A stretch of 64,000 bases of DNA from positions 42,705,187 to 42,769,186 of the forward strand of contig NC_088301.1 in the NCBI RefSeq assembly GCF_032854445.1, in the 5' to 3' direction. Source of the DNA: Liolophura sinensis. Lineage: Eukaryota > Mollusca > Polyplacophora > Chitonida > Chitonidae. This document shows, piece after piece, positions 1-13,621 of this stretch. The translations under genes were made by a program, and so were the position numbers. Numbering within the stretch: position 1 is the stretch's first letter; the number at the start of each line of letters is the position of its first letter. Under the pieces are notes generated by a model. It ran no database searches. It had not been told where the DNA came from and saw only the letters and a program-made list of their open reading frames with translations.

Positions 1-545
1 AAATCGGAGTGACAGGAGCAAGCCACTGACCTATGACATATCGGAACGTTATATTGGTTCAAGGCAAGCGGTTTCAAAGGAACTTTATGTAAGATTACAC
101 GATCCGTACGACAACCTATTGACACAAGATCTCGGGAAAAGGGAGGCAAGGGAATCTTAAAAATTCCCTGTTCGATTGTGGGTGAAATAATGATCACTTT
201 ATATACTGTGCCACTAATTTTTGCACATTGGCTATGCTGACATGCCGTAAGGCTACTGGAGGAATGATAACGGTGCTTATGTAATATTAGCTCATCAATG
301 CACACTTCTTTGACCCGAACAAAAAAGATTAAGTTGCAATGTCTTGAGAAGAAGATTTTCTGGTGAATGAAATGTACATGTACTTCAACAAATAAAAACA
401 ATGGCGTATGCTAACAAAGGAATGGTTTTCAGTATTGGCATGAACAACCACAACAACACACAGTAAAAATAACACACTTCAGTCTGCAACTTTAACTGCA
501 CTAATAGGTAGCTATGTAACAGAATCAGTTAAGTGCTGCTTTTGG

Positions 546-3500
546 TTAACTCATTTGCCAGGTACGTATTATGCAAAGTAAGTTTTCGTACATGTCTGCT
601 GTTGTTGACGGTCGCCTGTTTTTACAGATGTCACTAAAGGCTTTAAAATCCTCAACACACACAACGTCTGTACCTGCAAAGTAAATGATAACTCATTAAT
701 GCCACAAATCAGTTTAGATCTCAACGCAGGTGAGGTTATGAGCTCACTTGTATAGTGTCATTATAGTTAATTTACACCTAAACAATTATAAGGGTATCAA
801 AATTACGTTATAAACACTTCAGCTAAAGTATAAAATTACGTGTTCTGTACGCAATTTTCTGTGCCGAACTACTTAGATACCTACAGGAATTGTATAGTAT
901 CTGGTTCCATTTACTAGGCCATTTGACCTAAGTGTAACAGCTTGTTTATGTGTGCTTCTGGTAAGAGATGTGCATTAATTATGGCTCAGAAATTATTTGA
1001 AAGCTCGCCAGTGTTGACAAAAACAAGTGACTTCCAGTTGCGCAGCAAGGGTTTCCTGCGATGATATTCAGACTTTACAGGTTTACACAAATACAACTTA
1101 CCGACAGCTTTATTAGGGGGGACCCCGTTGAACTCTGGGAATGGTTTAAGTAAAGTTTGATAAGTATGCTTCACTTGAGGGCTGCCAATCTCTGGAAAAC
1201 AACAAATTAACTTTGACAAAAGAACGAAAAAGAGAGAAACGCAAACAGAAAATAACAAATAACTTTCCTAGACTCAAAGATAACGAATTGCTATTCATTG
1301 GCATTCCGTGAATTGAAGGAGTTATTTCCCAGTAACAGTTATCTCGAGATTATCACTTTCAGTAGGCTACAGATATACAATTATTCTTAAATTTAAATAC
1401 GTAATGTATGGATGTATCTTCAGGAAGAAATATATTTTTAAATTACGATTAGTTCGCCCCAACAGGAATATCCAATATAAATGGATACAACTGACAACAA
1501 TCAAACCCCCTCATATCCACTAACACGCCTCCCCACTACCCCAGGTCAAAACCATCAAAATGACTAGTAAACTCACCTTCTTCAGCAGTCGTGTTCTTCA
1601 TATTTGGGATATCACTTGAGTTATGTATGAGTATGCTTGTCAAATATACAGTCTCGATGGCCAAGTTTGGGAAGTACTGAAACAAATATCAACAATATAC
1701 TAAGGCATCCTTGAATCAAATCAGGTAAATTCGAAATATGAACCTTGAACCTTCAAATAACGGGCAGACTTGTACAAGTGAAATGCAGACTCAGAAATGA
1801 CGTTGAACTGAACAACTACCTTACATTCACTACCTTCAGGCCTTTCACAAATGAACAGGTAAATTCTATATCAAGATATTCGATATGAACTTACGCTCAT
1901 GTGTGACGATATAATTTTGGGTGTCCACAGTACACAAGCACTAAACAAAAGCCGCCCATAAAACTATGTATCACGGAAAGAGCAAAACAACAAGAATTCA
2001 AAGTTTCACATATGAATACGCGTATACATATGCAACGTCTAGGTTGAACACATAAACAGCCATCTCAAAAAAAAAAATAAATGTCTTAACTTCTTACATG
2101 AATGACACTGTGGTCCGAATCATTAGCTAGGCGGAATACTGTATCATGCCGACACTGACTGTTACACTGCCAACACACGCATACAGGTCGGTAAATCATC
2201 ACATGGTCCGTGTATATATAAAACATATATATGTATGTGTAGTTAAAAACAACACATCTGTCAGTAAAGCTCACCGACAGATATTACCTAAGCAAATACA
2301 ATTGTTCATGGGCCTGCTGTCAAGTTCTGTGTGAGCGGTTACATATCCACTATCGCACCATACAGGTGCGCGTATGAAGACCATGTTGGATCACTCACTG
2401 TTCTGTTCTGCTGTGGGGTTGGGGTGGGGTGTTTTTCCTATACTGACAGATACCCGACTTGCTCTGGATGTTTACTTTGTTTCAGCATATCACTTGGATT
2501 TAGGATCAAAACTGCTGGTTTACAGTTCCACATTTTTGTGCTGTCACGTGGCGTAAGTATATCCAACTCTGATCACATGCTAGATATATATGCAACGTAT
2601 CAGCAACACGTGTGGGGGTGAAATGAACTTGGTGTTACAGTTGTTATTTAATTTCAACTATTACAACAGTCGTCCCACTCCTGTGTAACTGGGTGAGTGG
2701 TATCTGGTCTGATCCAGATTCTGGTTTTCAGCGCTTCTAAAACTGGAACACCACTATAACCTTTCAGTTTGTTATATATATATACATTTGGGGTTGTTTT
2801 CCATACAGGAAATAAACAAGTCTCAGAGTGCTGCAATACAACAAATATAAATGCCAGGTGTCCTTCAGTTTTAAAGTAACCTTAGTGTGGCTTTCAGCCA
2901 CCTGAACTGGTTTAAAGGTTATAATTCGAAAGTGATTCGCAAGTGAAATGATTCACTCTGTGATAACCTACATATGGAAAGATAACAGTTCACTGGTACA
3001 GAACAGTATTAAATATATTGAAAACTCGTTCCAGTGGGATGCTAACATTAATCGTGAACAGTATCTTCACCGTTACCTTACAGTATGTACATGTATATGG
3101 TGCAAACGGCCCAACTTAGATAATAGACAGACCACGGTATTCTCTCGGCGTCGTTTTCAAATGACAATGTCCCTCTAACGTTTAAGCAAATAAAAACTAA
3201 AGTTAATTTAAAATGTACCTTATCATTCAAACGGACATGCAAAAACTTACACTATTTGTTAATCGTGTCCAATAATGTTATTGGTTTAGATCAGCTTATT
3301 TTCTTTCGTACAACCCTGGGATTAAATAATGTCTGCGCTTTTTAATGATAATAGAACCTCAAAAAGCATAAACTTTACGGCGCCATTTTGTAGCTAGAAC
3401 CCGGGTGTCTGAAATACCCCCCTTCCACCCCAACATTTCCAAAAATAAAAGAAAGAGCACTAACAAAACCTTAAAAGAAATAACACTCGTTGTTGCTTAG

Positions 3501-5057
3501 TACGGGTTCATATAGAGTGTGTCATGAGGCTTTCCTGGAGTGCAGAAGTGCAGATTGCACAACTGGTACATTCAGTTTGAATGGAGAAATGAGATGAGAA
3601 TTATATACCGGAACGGAAGAACTATGAAAATAATTACCCAATCGTAAATAAACTTAATCGTGTCCAGGTTTAGAATATAAAGAAAATATGTGCAAGGTTT
3701 CGTGGAAATAGATTACTTTAGGAAGAGACACATGGACAAAATCTAAACACATGACAAAGCACTTTTAGGTAAAGTCTTAAATTTCATAATTACCGGATTG
3801 CGGTGAAATTTAATTTCAGGTGGCATGCAATATGTATGCTAAGCACAAGTTCAGATGACACACAACTTTATGCTAAGTTTCATCGAAATCGGGACAGTAG
3901 TTTGGGAGGAGATACATGTACAAAATCGTTTCTACAGAGAGATAGACAGACAGACAGGTGATTCCAATATGCTCCCCACCCCACTCTATCCCTAATTTCT
4001 TCGAGGTGGATGTAAAAAGATAACGATGTTTCTCTAATATGGGAACGTTAACTCTCCTTCTTCAGTGATCTGTGCTAAAATGAACTGAATGTATCTGTCA
4101 GTCATGGTTTGTGCAGTAACCCTTTATCTTATTGTGTTCTTGCGAAATGTGCGTCTAAAATGAACATTCGACACATAGCGGGAAATTGTATACATAAAAC
4201 GCTCGTTAGAGACAAAACCATATATTTCAATATGATTAGGAAAAATTAGTCAAGAATCCAATGTGTGATCAGAAATCATCTATTGCGCTGTCGTTGCTGC
4301 TTTACTTTAACAAGCTTTGTGATATGTTATCGCCGGATTATTCAGCCAAATGCATTAAGCTTTTTTTTTTTTACAAATCCTTGTCCAAACATTTCGAACA
4401 GTATCGGCATTTTGTGCATGCATATACAGTGTGATTTATTTACTTATTTATTTGATTGCATTGTGTTTTTCACCAGATACTCAAGATGTTTCACGACTGT
4501 TCAGGCATCCAAAAAAATTATCAATGACAATAAGAAGCATGAGTTGAAGAAGGTATAAACTGAATGTGATTATGAATCTTACCCTGGTCTAACCGTTTCT
4601 TTGTTTTCACGCCCTCTGAGTTGATAGCATCAGTCAAAGAACGCACTGAAAAGTAAAAGGCGATTATGTACACGGCATTGCATGGTTACGTGTCAGGCAG
4701 CAGAGTGAAACCAAAGAACCATAACGACACATGTCAATAACAGAATGTGTCGTTGTGATATTTCACTTTGATTTAAATTACATCGTCTTAGTAAAACGAG
4801 CACATGTAAAACAAGGTTTGAGATAGCAGATCCCTGAACAGCAGAGATTATGTCCTGTGCCACATGGGCATGACTGCGACAAAATACAATACAAAAACAT
4901 GCAGCGTGACAGCAGAATCACTTTACAAAATGTCAAAGAGTTAAAGAATAAGCGTTAATTAACCTAGAAAAGCTTAAGCCTTTTAAGGGGTAAGCTGCAC
5001 AGAACCATGAAAATCTATATTGTAAAGTAGTTACCCTCTCTGGTGTTTAACAGCATT
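546..5057 (-). CDS. 3' part of an unrecognised multi-exon gene
   Basis: I do not recognise this protein. Reading leftward on the minus strand, these exons have good splice sites: 4645-4583, 2166-2098, 1676-1577, 1191-1102 and the terminal exon 673-546, which ends in TAA. The last three join without phase conflict (1 to 1, then 1 to 1), and 2166-2098 (phase 0 to 0) joins directly to 1676-1577. The C-terminus reads through TTAEEEIGSPQVKHTYQTLL and FKAFSDICKNRRPSTTADMY to ...TWQMS. A small exon at 5057-5034 fits in phase ahead of 4645-4583. At least one exon between 4583 and 2166 is missing, because phase 1 must become phase 0. A further splice-bounded segment at 1940-1895 does not fit the frame and may be an alternative cassette or a decoy. 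No signal peptide or membrane segment is visible in what can be read, and the 5' end was not found. The last three exons are well supported; their link to 4645-4583 is inference. Confidence 0.55.
4434..4500 (-). mobile_element. SINE family A, 3' fragment
   Basis: A TTTATTTACTTATTTATTTG-like tail start is followed by a diverged copy of the conserved 3' block (gttttTCACCagaTACTCAAGatgTTTCAC). Only the 3' end remains. Confidence 0.6.
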
Positions 5058-5702
5058 GCTGAATTATGTTGTGTTATTTTCAGGAAAGTCATAATTATCG
5101 ACTGTTAAATGTGTTCACAGAAAAGAAAATCATCTCATGCCGCGAAGATCCAGTCAATCTCATGTATTCGCCGTCACCAGTCACCAGACTGTCAAGAAGC
5201 AAATTTTCGAAGTCTGTCACTAATATGAAAGATCTCATCTTTTAACCTTACCTCAGCAGACAAACTGACGCCAATTCATGAGTTTAACAGTCACCGTGAA
5301 TGGAGAGCAACATGCTTGATCCAGGATATATTATTTCGTGTCCGGAGGGGGTGTTCTGTTTCAACGTTTTTGAAGTGAGAAAAAACAAACCCAATCGCTG
5401 GTGGTAATATTCATTTAACATCTGCTATAAAACAGCCTCTGACATCACTGGTATAAAACATAACATAATTTCCACACATTCGTGACACTGATAACCTAAA
5501 CAAAATCTGGCCCAACTGACCCAACTAATGCGGTGCTCTTCCCATATTTATCTTCTCCCTTTGTGCACTCATCCATATATAAATGAGTGTGTATGTAGAT
5601 ATGTCGGCTATATAGAGGGCTATATATTCAAATATACATCTACATAGACATATATGGCACACATCACTGTATATATATATATATTTGAATGTTTCACTCA
5701 TA

Positions 5703-5815
5703 CATATATAAGACGGTGGCAAGCAGTGGGGTGGGAGGAACTCGGACAGAGCCCAGGGGAAACACAGGAGCATGGGCGGGTTGGTGACGGACCTTTCCAC
5801 GTACGACCGCAGAGT
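5703..5815 (-). mobile_element. SINE family A, middle fragment
   Basis: It matches the reverse of the SINE body (gtgggaggaa...cagagcccaggggaaa...catgggcgggtt...cccacgt-like) and lacks the A-rich tail and the tRNA head. The 143-residue minus-strand frame across it is a by-product. Confidence 0.6.
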
Positions 5816-6309
5816 TAGTGGTATAAATATGGTTTGTCCCTGCGTGCTAGTAATATTAAAGACCAAATTATACAGCGAAAGAAAAAAAGAGTAAAAAATT
5901 CCTCCTGACACTGAACAGAATACGGAAGAATAATCGACGTGGTCGCTGTGTGTCATGGGAATAGGAAACCTGAGACGTCAATAGGAAGAAATAAGACATT
6001 CATGTAGAGACTCGAAAGAGCCCGAATGAGATGTTAGAGAACCCGGAGAAAGATTGCGTTGTGAATATTGTCAAGCTAACCAATTTTCCTTGTATATGTT
6101 ATTGCGTATTCGATAATGTGGCCTCATTTAGTCAACTACTTGTGAGCTATGCGTACTGTATAGGCAAATCCATCACAGTGCTTGGAAGACCAGGGTCCAA
6201 TGAGCCCTTTTTTGACAAAATTCAATTGAACTCAAGACTATATTTATGTCAACGATTATTCATACATCCAAGCTGGATATAGTACTCATCTTAAACTCAT
6301 AGTATTGCC

Positions 6310-6450
6310 GAACGATGGATAGAATGGATGACAAGATGCCAGGAAGCGCTGTCAAGAAGCGATGATATATACGATGCCAAAAAGCGCTGTCGTGAAGAAA
6401 TGATACAATGACAAGAAGAAATGACACAATGGCACAAAGCTATGGGATGA
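6310..6450. repeat. Degenerate GAAGCGATGA-type short repeats
   Basis: Variants of 'aagaagcgatgat' and 'acaatggcaca' recur every 20-30 bases. They resemble the CATCGCTTCGTGCC motif that forms the hairpins at 38.1 and 39.5 kb, but they are more decayed. Confidence 0.45.
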
Positions 6451-7198
6451 TGGCCAAGGTTTTATTCAACGCTTTTGCAAGGTGATTAGTATGATATTTT
6501 AAAACATAGAAAATCTCCATAAAAACGATTATTTTAGTGAACGTTGTTGAATAGTTTTGTTTTCAAATTAACCATCATAGAGTTACATATACTTCAAGAG
6601 TTACAAGATTTACACATGAAAACACCTGGATACTAACTGCATTTTAAAGAATAGACCTTTATTCTTCATTCGCAATTTCGATTACACCCAAAAGGTTTTC
6701 AAACTGATCATATACCATTCACTAAATATTACACAGAGGGCTGCACAAAATCGTTTGGAATCTATACATGGTTTTTAACCTTGTTAACTGTACGGATACG
6801 CCTCACGCAGGATTCTGCCCAAGGTTTTCAAACATAGTATGAATACAGATGATATCAGTCTATATCTCATATAACGTCGCTGCCTTAACTTTTAATTACG
6901 GGCACAGCAATCGTATGGTCTTATCCATTCAAACTTTCGTTATTTTGGAACGATGTACTATTTGCATGCTGTGAGCGTATAGATTAAAAGATTGATGGCA
7001 TTTAATGCTTTTGTAATTCGACTTATCATTCAACCTGCTAGGTCTCTTGCAATCTTTCAATAGTGAATAATTTTAAACAAAATTAAGACGAAACAAAGAC
7101 ATAAATGCCAAAGGTAAGTAGTTCAAGTATAGCTGAATCTCTACGTGAACTTAGATCTACCCTGGTTTACCATTTGTGGATTACATTCATTCGAACCC

Positions 7199-7300
7199 AA
7201 GGGCTCTGTCCGGTTTTGCCTACCATAAAAATGCTGGTCGCCGTTGTATGAGTGAAATATACTGGAGTGTGGTGTAACGCATTAATAAAATAAATATATT
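7199..7300 (+). mobile_element. SINE family A, 3' fragment
   Basis: It carries a diverged 3' half (gggctctgtccggttttgcc, accataaaaatgctggtcgc, gtatgagtgaaatatac) followed by an (AAAT)-like tail. Confidence 0.65.
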
Positions 7301-9555
7301 AGTTCAGTCTTGGACTGATATAATCCTGTGACAAATTGAAACTGATTCATGTACATCTTAATGTCACTGGCAACAAGGCCTACATTACTAAAGAATCCTC
7401 AACAGAGCCCATTTTATGTTGGCATCGACCATTGTGTTCCTCCCATTCGGTATGTGTCACAGGTTTCCACATGAGTCCGTTCTGTTGGCATGGAAAATAC
7501 CGTCCAGAACATCACAAAATCTTAGAAGGTTAGCCAGGTGTATTTACACATTTCCTCCTGTCAAAAGTGTGTGCCAAAAGCATGTAATTGGGATTTTCTT
7601 TTTTTTTTTTTTTATAATTTCCTGACATTAAGAATCACCATTGCCTGCTGCTAATACAACTTTGGTGGAACGAAAAATCCATCACTTCGTTGTGAAAATG
7701 AAAGTGCATTTCCAATGGAAATACAAATCCGAAATGTTTCATCCGTTAAACATCATGCAACACAGCATGATATTGACTCTCTTCCTTCTCAAAGTGTTTT
7801 ACAGACAGTGTGAATTAGGTCAACACTAGTGATATGAGCTGAGGCTCACCTGGGTGCTTTCACTCAGCATACTTGTAGTCAAGCCTGTGCAGTATACTTG
7901 AAAGTAGGATGATCCTTCATATGAAGGAAGAATCCTCTACATCACATAAAACTTGATTAAAATTAGGAAATTTGTTACATCAAAACTAAGTGAAATGGAA
8001 ACGGATTTCTCAGTTCAGATTTTATATAATTGCTAGGTTTGAAAAGAATCTGGTCAAGAGGTTCCTCTCCACTCCTTGTCAAAGCAATCAGCTGGACAGG
8101 AATTCACCTGCTCGCTCGCCTCTCTACGGGACCTGAAGATTCTAACACAAAAGGATAACTTAAATTGCATCGCAGAACTCATAAAAATGTTTATTTGTGA
8201 ATTTTATCGGAAGAATCTAATAATATTTACGTTGAGAATTACCACAGATTGGGTAAGAAATTTCGTGGAGCAGATACACATAGTAGGGGGCAAGTCGGGC
8301 AAGAGAGTGAGTGAGAGATGATGGAATTCAAGCGCATTCTATGGTGTTTCATTTGCTCCCCCTGTCATGCCTAACACACTGGTTACAGACAATTTTTTTA
8401 AAGTGGAATTTGAACATGAGATAGCTGACAGGCCATGTGATTAACTCTGATTATTTGCATAAAAGATTTTTTCGTTTAACCAACGGTGGTCAGGTGATCA
8501 GGAGTGAGCTCCGAAAACTAGTAGAGATCAAGACAATCTGGATACTGGAGGGTACCCGTAAACATCATCTACGGGTATCCCTTTGAATACTTTTAGTATT
8601 TGAAGAAATGCAGGGCCCGATTTGCATAACTACCTTTTACATAAGGCTCAGAAAGAATACTGAAAACGCCTCATGTTACAAATTTTAACCAATCGGGCGC
8701 GTGCTATTTCCATAACCCGCGAACCCGAACCCTGTTCTGCATATTAGCCATGCATATGTGCCTTGGGCACGGGACGTCGTGTTTTCTGTTTCTCTATCAT
8801 GGCATATCCCATGACCTCGCAAGAATTCCAGGTCGAATGCTGATGTACAGAGTTACATGCACCAAGCCCATCAGAATATATTGTCTGTCACCTTTTAGGT
8901 GTGCTTACACTCTTCTTCCGAAATAACAACAGGGATTAAATTATTTCTTGTCTTTTCTGTCAAACTTGACAATCGTGATTCTTCCCTTGCCTGGCTCTGG
9001 GCATAAAGGGATACAAACCAAGGAAATACAGTCTAAACTAGTCGACCAGATGTCAGCATATACTATGACTTGGAGGGGTGGGTGTCTGGTGTCCTTGACA
9101 TGGCGTGCATTCCATACAGCGAGTCAGCGTTGCTGTCTATATTTATATCTGTATAATTATCCTGCTCTATTATGCAAAGTACGACAACCCATCTAAAGAA
9201 CGTGGCTATAACCCCTGAAATAAATTTTGTCGATTCTAGCTTTGTATCACCAAGAATAGCACTACAAGTTAATAACGGTACTTACGGTACATATACGCTA
9301 GAAATGATTTGCGCCTCTATTAATCATTGAAGCATTAATCATTGATTTTTTAAAAGCCTTCCTATAATGCAAGCTCTCTCTATGCCATGCGTTATCGTTC
9401 GATTTATTGTGTCATCGACAAGACTGACCCGAAAAGCTATATCAGGTCCTACTTGTGATATGAACGAAAGATTATTTGACAACATATCAGACAGTTAAAT
9501 TAGTCTTTATTCAGATTGGCTATAATACCTATAACCCTTTTAAATATAACCTGTT

Positions 9556-9557
<2 letters not shown>

Positions 9558-9643
<86 letters not shown>
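9558..9643. repeat. (AT)n-(GT)n compound microsatellite
   Basis: About 34 uninterrupted TA/AT repeats run straight into a (GT)n tract of about 9 repeats. It is purely simple sequence. Confidence 0.95.
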
Positions 9644-9710
9644 GCTGAGAAATCCTATGGCCTGGTCGCCTTATGGTCTTATTTCCTAACACGTGTATGC
9701 GTGTGCGAAG

Positions 9711-9845
9711 TTATTTATTTATTTGATTGGTGTTTTACGCCGTACTCAAGAATATTTCACTTATACGACGGCGGCCAGCATTATTGGTAGGTGGAAACCG
9801 GGCAGAGCCACGTGCGGCCGGAAAGGAAGTCAGCATGAGCTGATT
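9711..9845 (-). mobile_element. SINE family A, 3' two-thirds
   Basis: In reverse orientation it shows the (ATTT)n tail, 'gattggtgttttacgccgta', 'ctcaagaatatttcacttat', 'acgacggcggccagcatta' and a reduced body ending at 'agtcagcatgagctg'. The 3' block is almost undiverged, so this is a fairly young copy with an internal deletion. Confidence 0.85.
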
Positions 9846-12281
9846 TTACACAGCAGAGAAGTATATAGCACAGAATGTATAATACATTGAAACTCTGAGG
9901 AAAACTGCATCTAATGTCAGCGACTATATAACTTACAGTTCTTCTCAAAAGTGTATTCCATGCGGAGATGTATCCTAGGCTAGAACATATTTGCAAAAAT
10001 TCTACAAAGGACCTGGTATGGTAAGGCGGGGAATTGGCCCCAGCAGTGAAAATGAATGTAGTTGTGAGTGACAGATACTGACACACTCATTAAGGCTACT
10101 TCTTATTTTCAGTTCTGTTTTGCTCTTATTTCCTCTTATTTGACAAGCATCTGACTTACAACGCTCCAAACATGCACTGAGACGATGTACAGGTCATAAA
10201 ATCGAAAAATTGTGACATTGACAGATATTTTTTTCAACGTTAGACACTGTAGAATTGTGAAAATCACTGCACCACAAATGTAACTTTCCGACAAATTCTT
10301 GTTATGAACCAATCAATTAAACAAATATACAACAAATGTAACTTTCAGCGTTATACTTCCGCTACGCTTAACATGTTAATGTTAATGATAGCCAGAGAAT
10401 CACGCGCTCTCAACCAGCAGTCACGTATGATTTCGCTATAGTTGCCAAATGTTACGTAATACAGTATCTTAATCATTCTAATTGAAGATAACACATATCT
10501 AACACTAAGCGGCCCGTATCATTACTCCCACAAAAGTATGTTTCCAAGGAAAGAAAAAGATTGCCGCCAAGATTCGAATTCTTCCTTAAGGTGCAACCTG
10601 TTCTCTACTGCGACTTCGTTTGACCACTGTACTATGCAGGATGTCCGAAAGGCTAAGGCAGAAATACGCATTTTATACTTGACAAAATTGATCATAAAAT
10701 TGATTATAAAGTTCATATTTTACATATGAAGACAAACGTTAACCAAAACGAAACTTTGATAACACGTAGAAATACACACATGAAAGTTTCAGTAAAGATA
10801 TTTTCTCGTTAACGCGGATCTTCATTATGTAAATTATATAAACACAGCGTCTCGTTTGAACGAACCATTGGCGTTTTTGATGGAGAGTGCATTTTTGGCG
10901 GGTTACAATCATTTTTTTATGGCCATATAATGTTTATGTGTGCTTCGACCAAGATTTATACTTCTGATTTGGAAATTTACAGAATTGTACTGGGATTTTG
11001 AAATTTGAACTTTCTTATCGTACCTCTCTGGGGCCGATTCTGGGGTCCCTGGACCATAACGTCTATGGCCAAGGTTGGTCAAACTTTTGGTCAAGTTTGA
11101 ACCATGCACGGCGAGAAAACGATGATATCTAGGAGAGAGGATATGCACAGTCGCAACTACAATTCTGTTGAAATAATTGCTATTGCAGAACCCGTTGAAA
11201 TAATTATCATGATAATGATCAAATGCATCTCTTCTGAAATAATATTTCAGTTCCCCCGTTAATGTGTTCCACACATTATGATAATGTGTCTAAATATTCC
11301 ATATGTGTCTATCTGCATGTTAAGACCATTGCGCCCATCCCGCCGTTAACCACTCCGCCCAGCTGTACCAGGTGCAACTCGACGACCCAATATTTTCGTC
11401 AAACTTTGATTCGCGCTATATTTGCGTAATCACGTTGTACATGAAATATTTTGGTGTTGCGTCATAGAGCAGAAAGGCAGAGAACCGCGCCAATCAAATT
11501 TTAAATGGTGTGGTTTATGAGCCAATATCTCACTTTGGCACGAGCTGTGTGCAGAAGGGTTTTGAAAAGGCGACGAATCCACCCCACACCACTTGAAATG
11601 TCGCCTTCAGGCCATCAGTTTGGCTTATTGCTTACGGCAATGTTGATTTTCATATTGTATCTAAATAACATAAATGTTTTCAGTTATGCGCAGGTGTAAG
11701 ACAATGGCCGGAAGAGAATGTTCTGTGTTGTAAATTATCCTGATGTCGCGTATAGTCGCCCCATTTATCCGTGAACGAGAAGATATAGAGATCCACGACA
11801 TATATTTTTACACTAAAATGGCGACGACTCTCGACGCTCAAGGCCAAATGTTAACACAAAATGTCACTTTGTGTATCACTTTTCGCTCAAGCCTCCTTGT
11901 ACAAGCCACTAAAGAAGCCACATGGTTCATTCTCGGCTATAGTGTTTTGTTAACTAAATTAATTATATAGATGCTGAATTGGAAAGGGACTGTGTCTATG
12001 GACTATGTGTCTATGTGTGAGAACAATCTGGTAAGAGTACAATCTGATTGCAGCTAAACTCATGCAAGAGGAGGCGGAGACTAAATTTTGCAACATTAGG
12101 AAATTCACAACAATATATTTGTTTAATCACTAACTTAAATTATTTAAAAATCCGCTGCAGATTAAAACCGAACACAAAGATGTAGAACTCCCACAATAAC
12201 CGTTTTAAGTAAATTATAGCATGTAACTGTACGTTAAGAATAGAAGTCCATAGTAAAATTTTGAATTCTCAAGTTAAATTT

Positions 12282-12350
12282 TTACGACAGAGGCCAGCAT
12301 GGTAGTGGGAGGAAACAGAACAGAGCCCTTGGGAGACAAGGTTAAGAGGA
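12282..12350 (-). mobile_element. SINE family A, middle fragment
   Basis: It shows the reverse body block (acgacagaggccagcatggt, gtgggaggaaacagaacaga, gcccttgggagacaa) with no tail. Confidence 0.55.
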
Positions 12351-12878
12351 ACAGTTATATATGTGCCGATTTTTCATCAAATTAATTTTGTGGTCTCTTT
12401 TGTTCTTATTTTCATAGAAATTCTACGTGGAAGTTTTAATCTCATGAGTTTAAAAATTTGTACAGCAACACTGACACGGGATTGTAATATCTAGCAAGGA
12501 AGCAGGCCATATGCTTTTAATAGTAGATAGATCTACATGTACGCACTACGTATAACGTGGCTCAATAGTATTGTAAAATTGTCGAACACTTATGAGGTAG
12601 ACTGACGGATATGTCATGTTTCCAGCTGAGCTTCCAAATTATTTCTGAAAGCTACCTGGAACACATCAGATCTAGCTAGGCCTATGCTCAATAGCTAGCC
12701 CACTGAGAACTGAGCTATTTGGAATATGAAGTGTTATTTGACAGCTTTGTCCTGCTCTGCACGTGAATTCTACGCGACGTTAACTGAGATGATATAAATA
12801 CTCAGAAAAAAGGCAAAAAAAAAAAAAAAAAAAAGAACATAAATAAATAAATAAAATAAAATTATCGAGGCCGATATG

Positions 12879-13387
12879 GTAAGCCGTTTGCTATTTATAT
12901 GCTTGAATTATACATATGTCCAAATCTTTTGCACATATGTGCAGTTATTTGTACATATGTCGGTTTATTTAGACATACCCGGCCTGTATGTAAAATTATT
13001 TATACGTTGAAATCCTTTCTACATATATGTGAAATACATTTTTATTTAACGATTTTTACATATGTTCAAACGAATTAAGGTTTATTTCACATATATTTGC
13101 AATTCCTTGTTCATATGTGGAACTATTTTGTAATATATAAAATAAAGTTTTATTTGCATGAATATGTGCAAAATAATTATATAGACAACTACATGTGTAA
13201 CTATTGGCCAAAAAAAAACTATATAAAAAACATAAATAAAAACACAAAAGTTTTATTTGCACATATGTACAAGAGAATTGTATATATGTACAAATTTATC
13301 CATATGCATAAAAAACTTTGCATATGCACAATAACCGAAGAATCAGCACATATTTATAATTCGAGAATAAATATCAAAACGGCTTAC
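12879..13387. mobile_element. 509-bp inverted-repeat (MITE/foldback-like) element
   Basis: Both ends start with GTAAGCCGTTT when read inward, and the similarity continues for about 45 bases: left 'gtaagccgtttgctatttat', right complement 'gtaagccgttttgatattta'. Between them lie more than ten imperfect copies of the self-complementary core ACATATGT or GCATATGC set in A/T-rich spacers, so weaker inverted similarity continues inward. There is no coding capacity. I could not define a convincing target-site duplication. A non-autonomous DNA transposon or foldback element is the simplest reading. Confidence 0.6.
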
Positions 13388-13621
13388 AATAGGCTTGGGT
13401 CTACGTAGGCCTACTATTATACGGGCAATGTACCAGTGTACGCGCCGCTCTACTCGTCACAACAAAATGAGTAATGGCAGAAAATAACATTTCTCCAACA
13501 GTACCAACAGTACTCGTCAGCCTACATCCACCAGGGGAACGGAAGTACTCTTCTCATGACACCCTGTGTTGTTAAATGTAGCCAAAGGGCTTCAGTGGAG
13601 TTTCACCTTTAACCAAGCGAT

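Larger units (their letters stand above)
5058..13621. other. Gene-free region with repeat fragments
   Basis: I found no exon pair with matching splice sites and frame in this 8.5-kb stretch. It holds SINE fragments near 5.7, 7.2, 9.7 and 12.3 kb, a short AT run near 5670-5685, poly-T at about 7593-7612, a long AT/GT microsatellite at 9.56-9.64 kb, poly-A at about 12815-12834, and the inverted-repeat element at 12.9-13.4 kb. Open frames here are short or run through SINEs. Confidence 0.6.

Noticed and set aside
2654-2760. Minus-strand segment after an acceptor-like site reading VLEALKTRIWIRPD
   Set aside because: It runs to a stop without a donor and does not connect in a convincing way to the left-edge gene.
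5525-5956. 143-codon minus-strand open frame
   Set aside because: It crosses an AT run and a SINE fragment, and its composition is that of simple sequence.
9476-9790. 104-codon plus-strand frame rich in Tyr-Ile
   Set aside because: It is the AT microsatellite read as codons, followed by SINE sequence.
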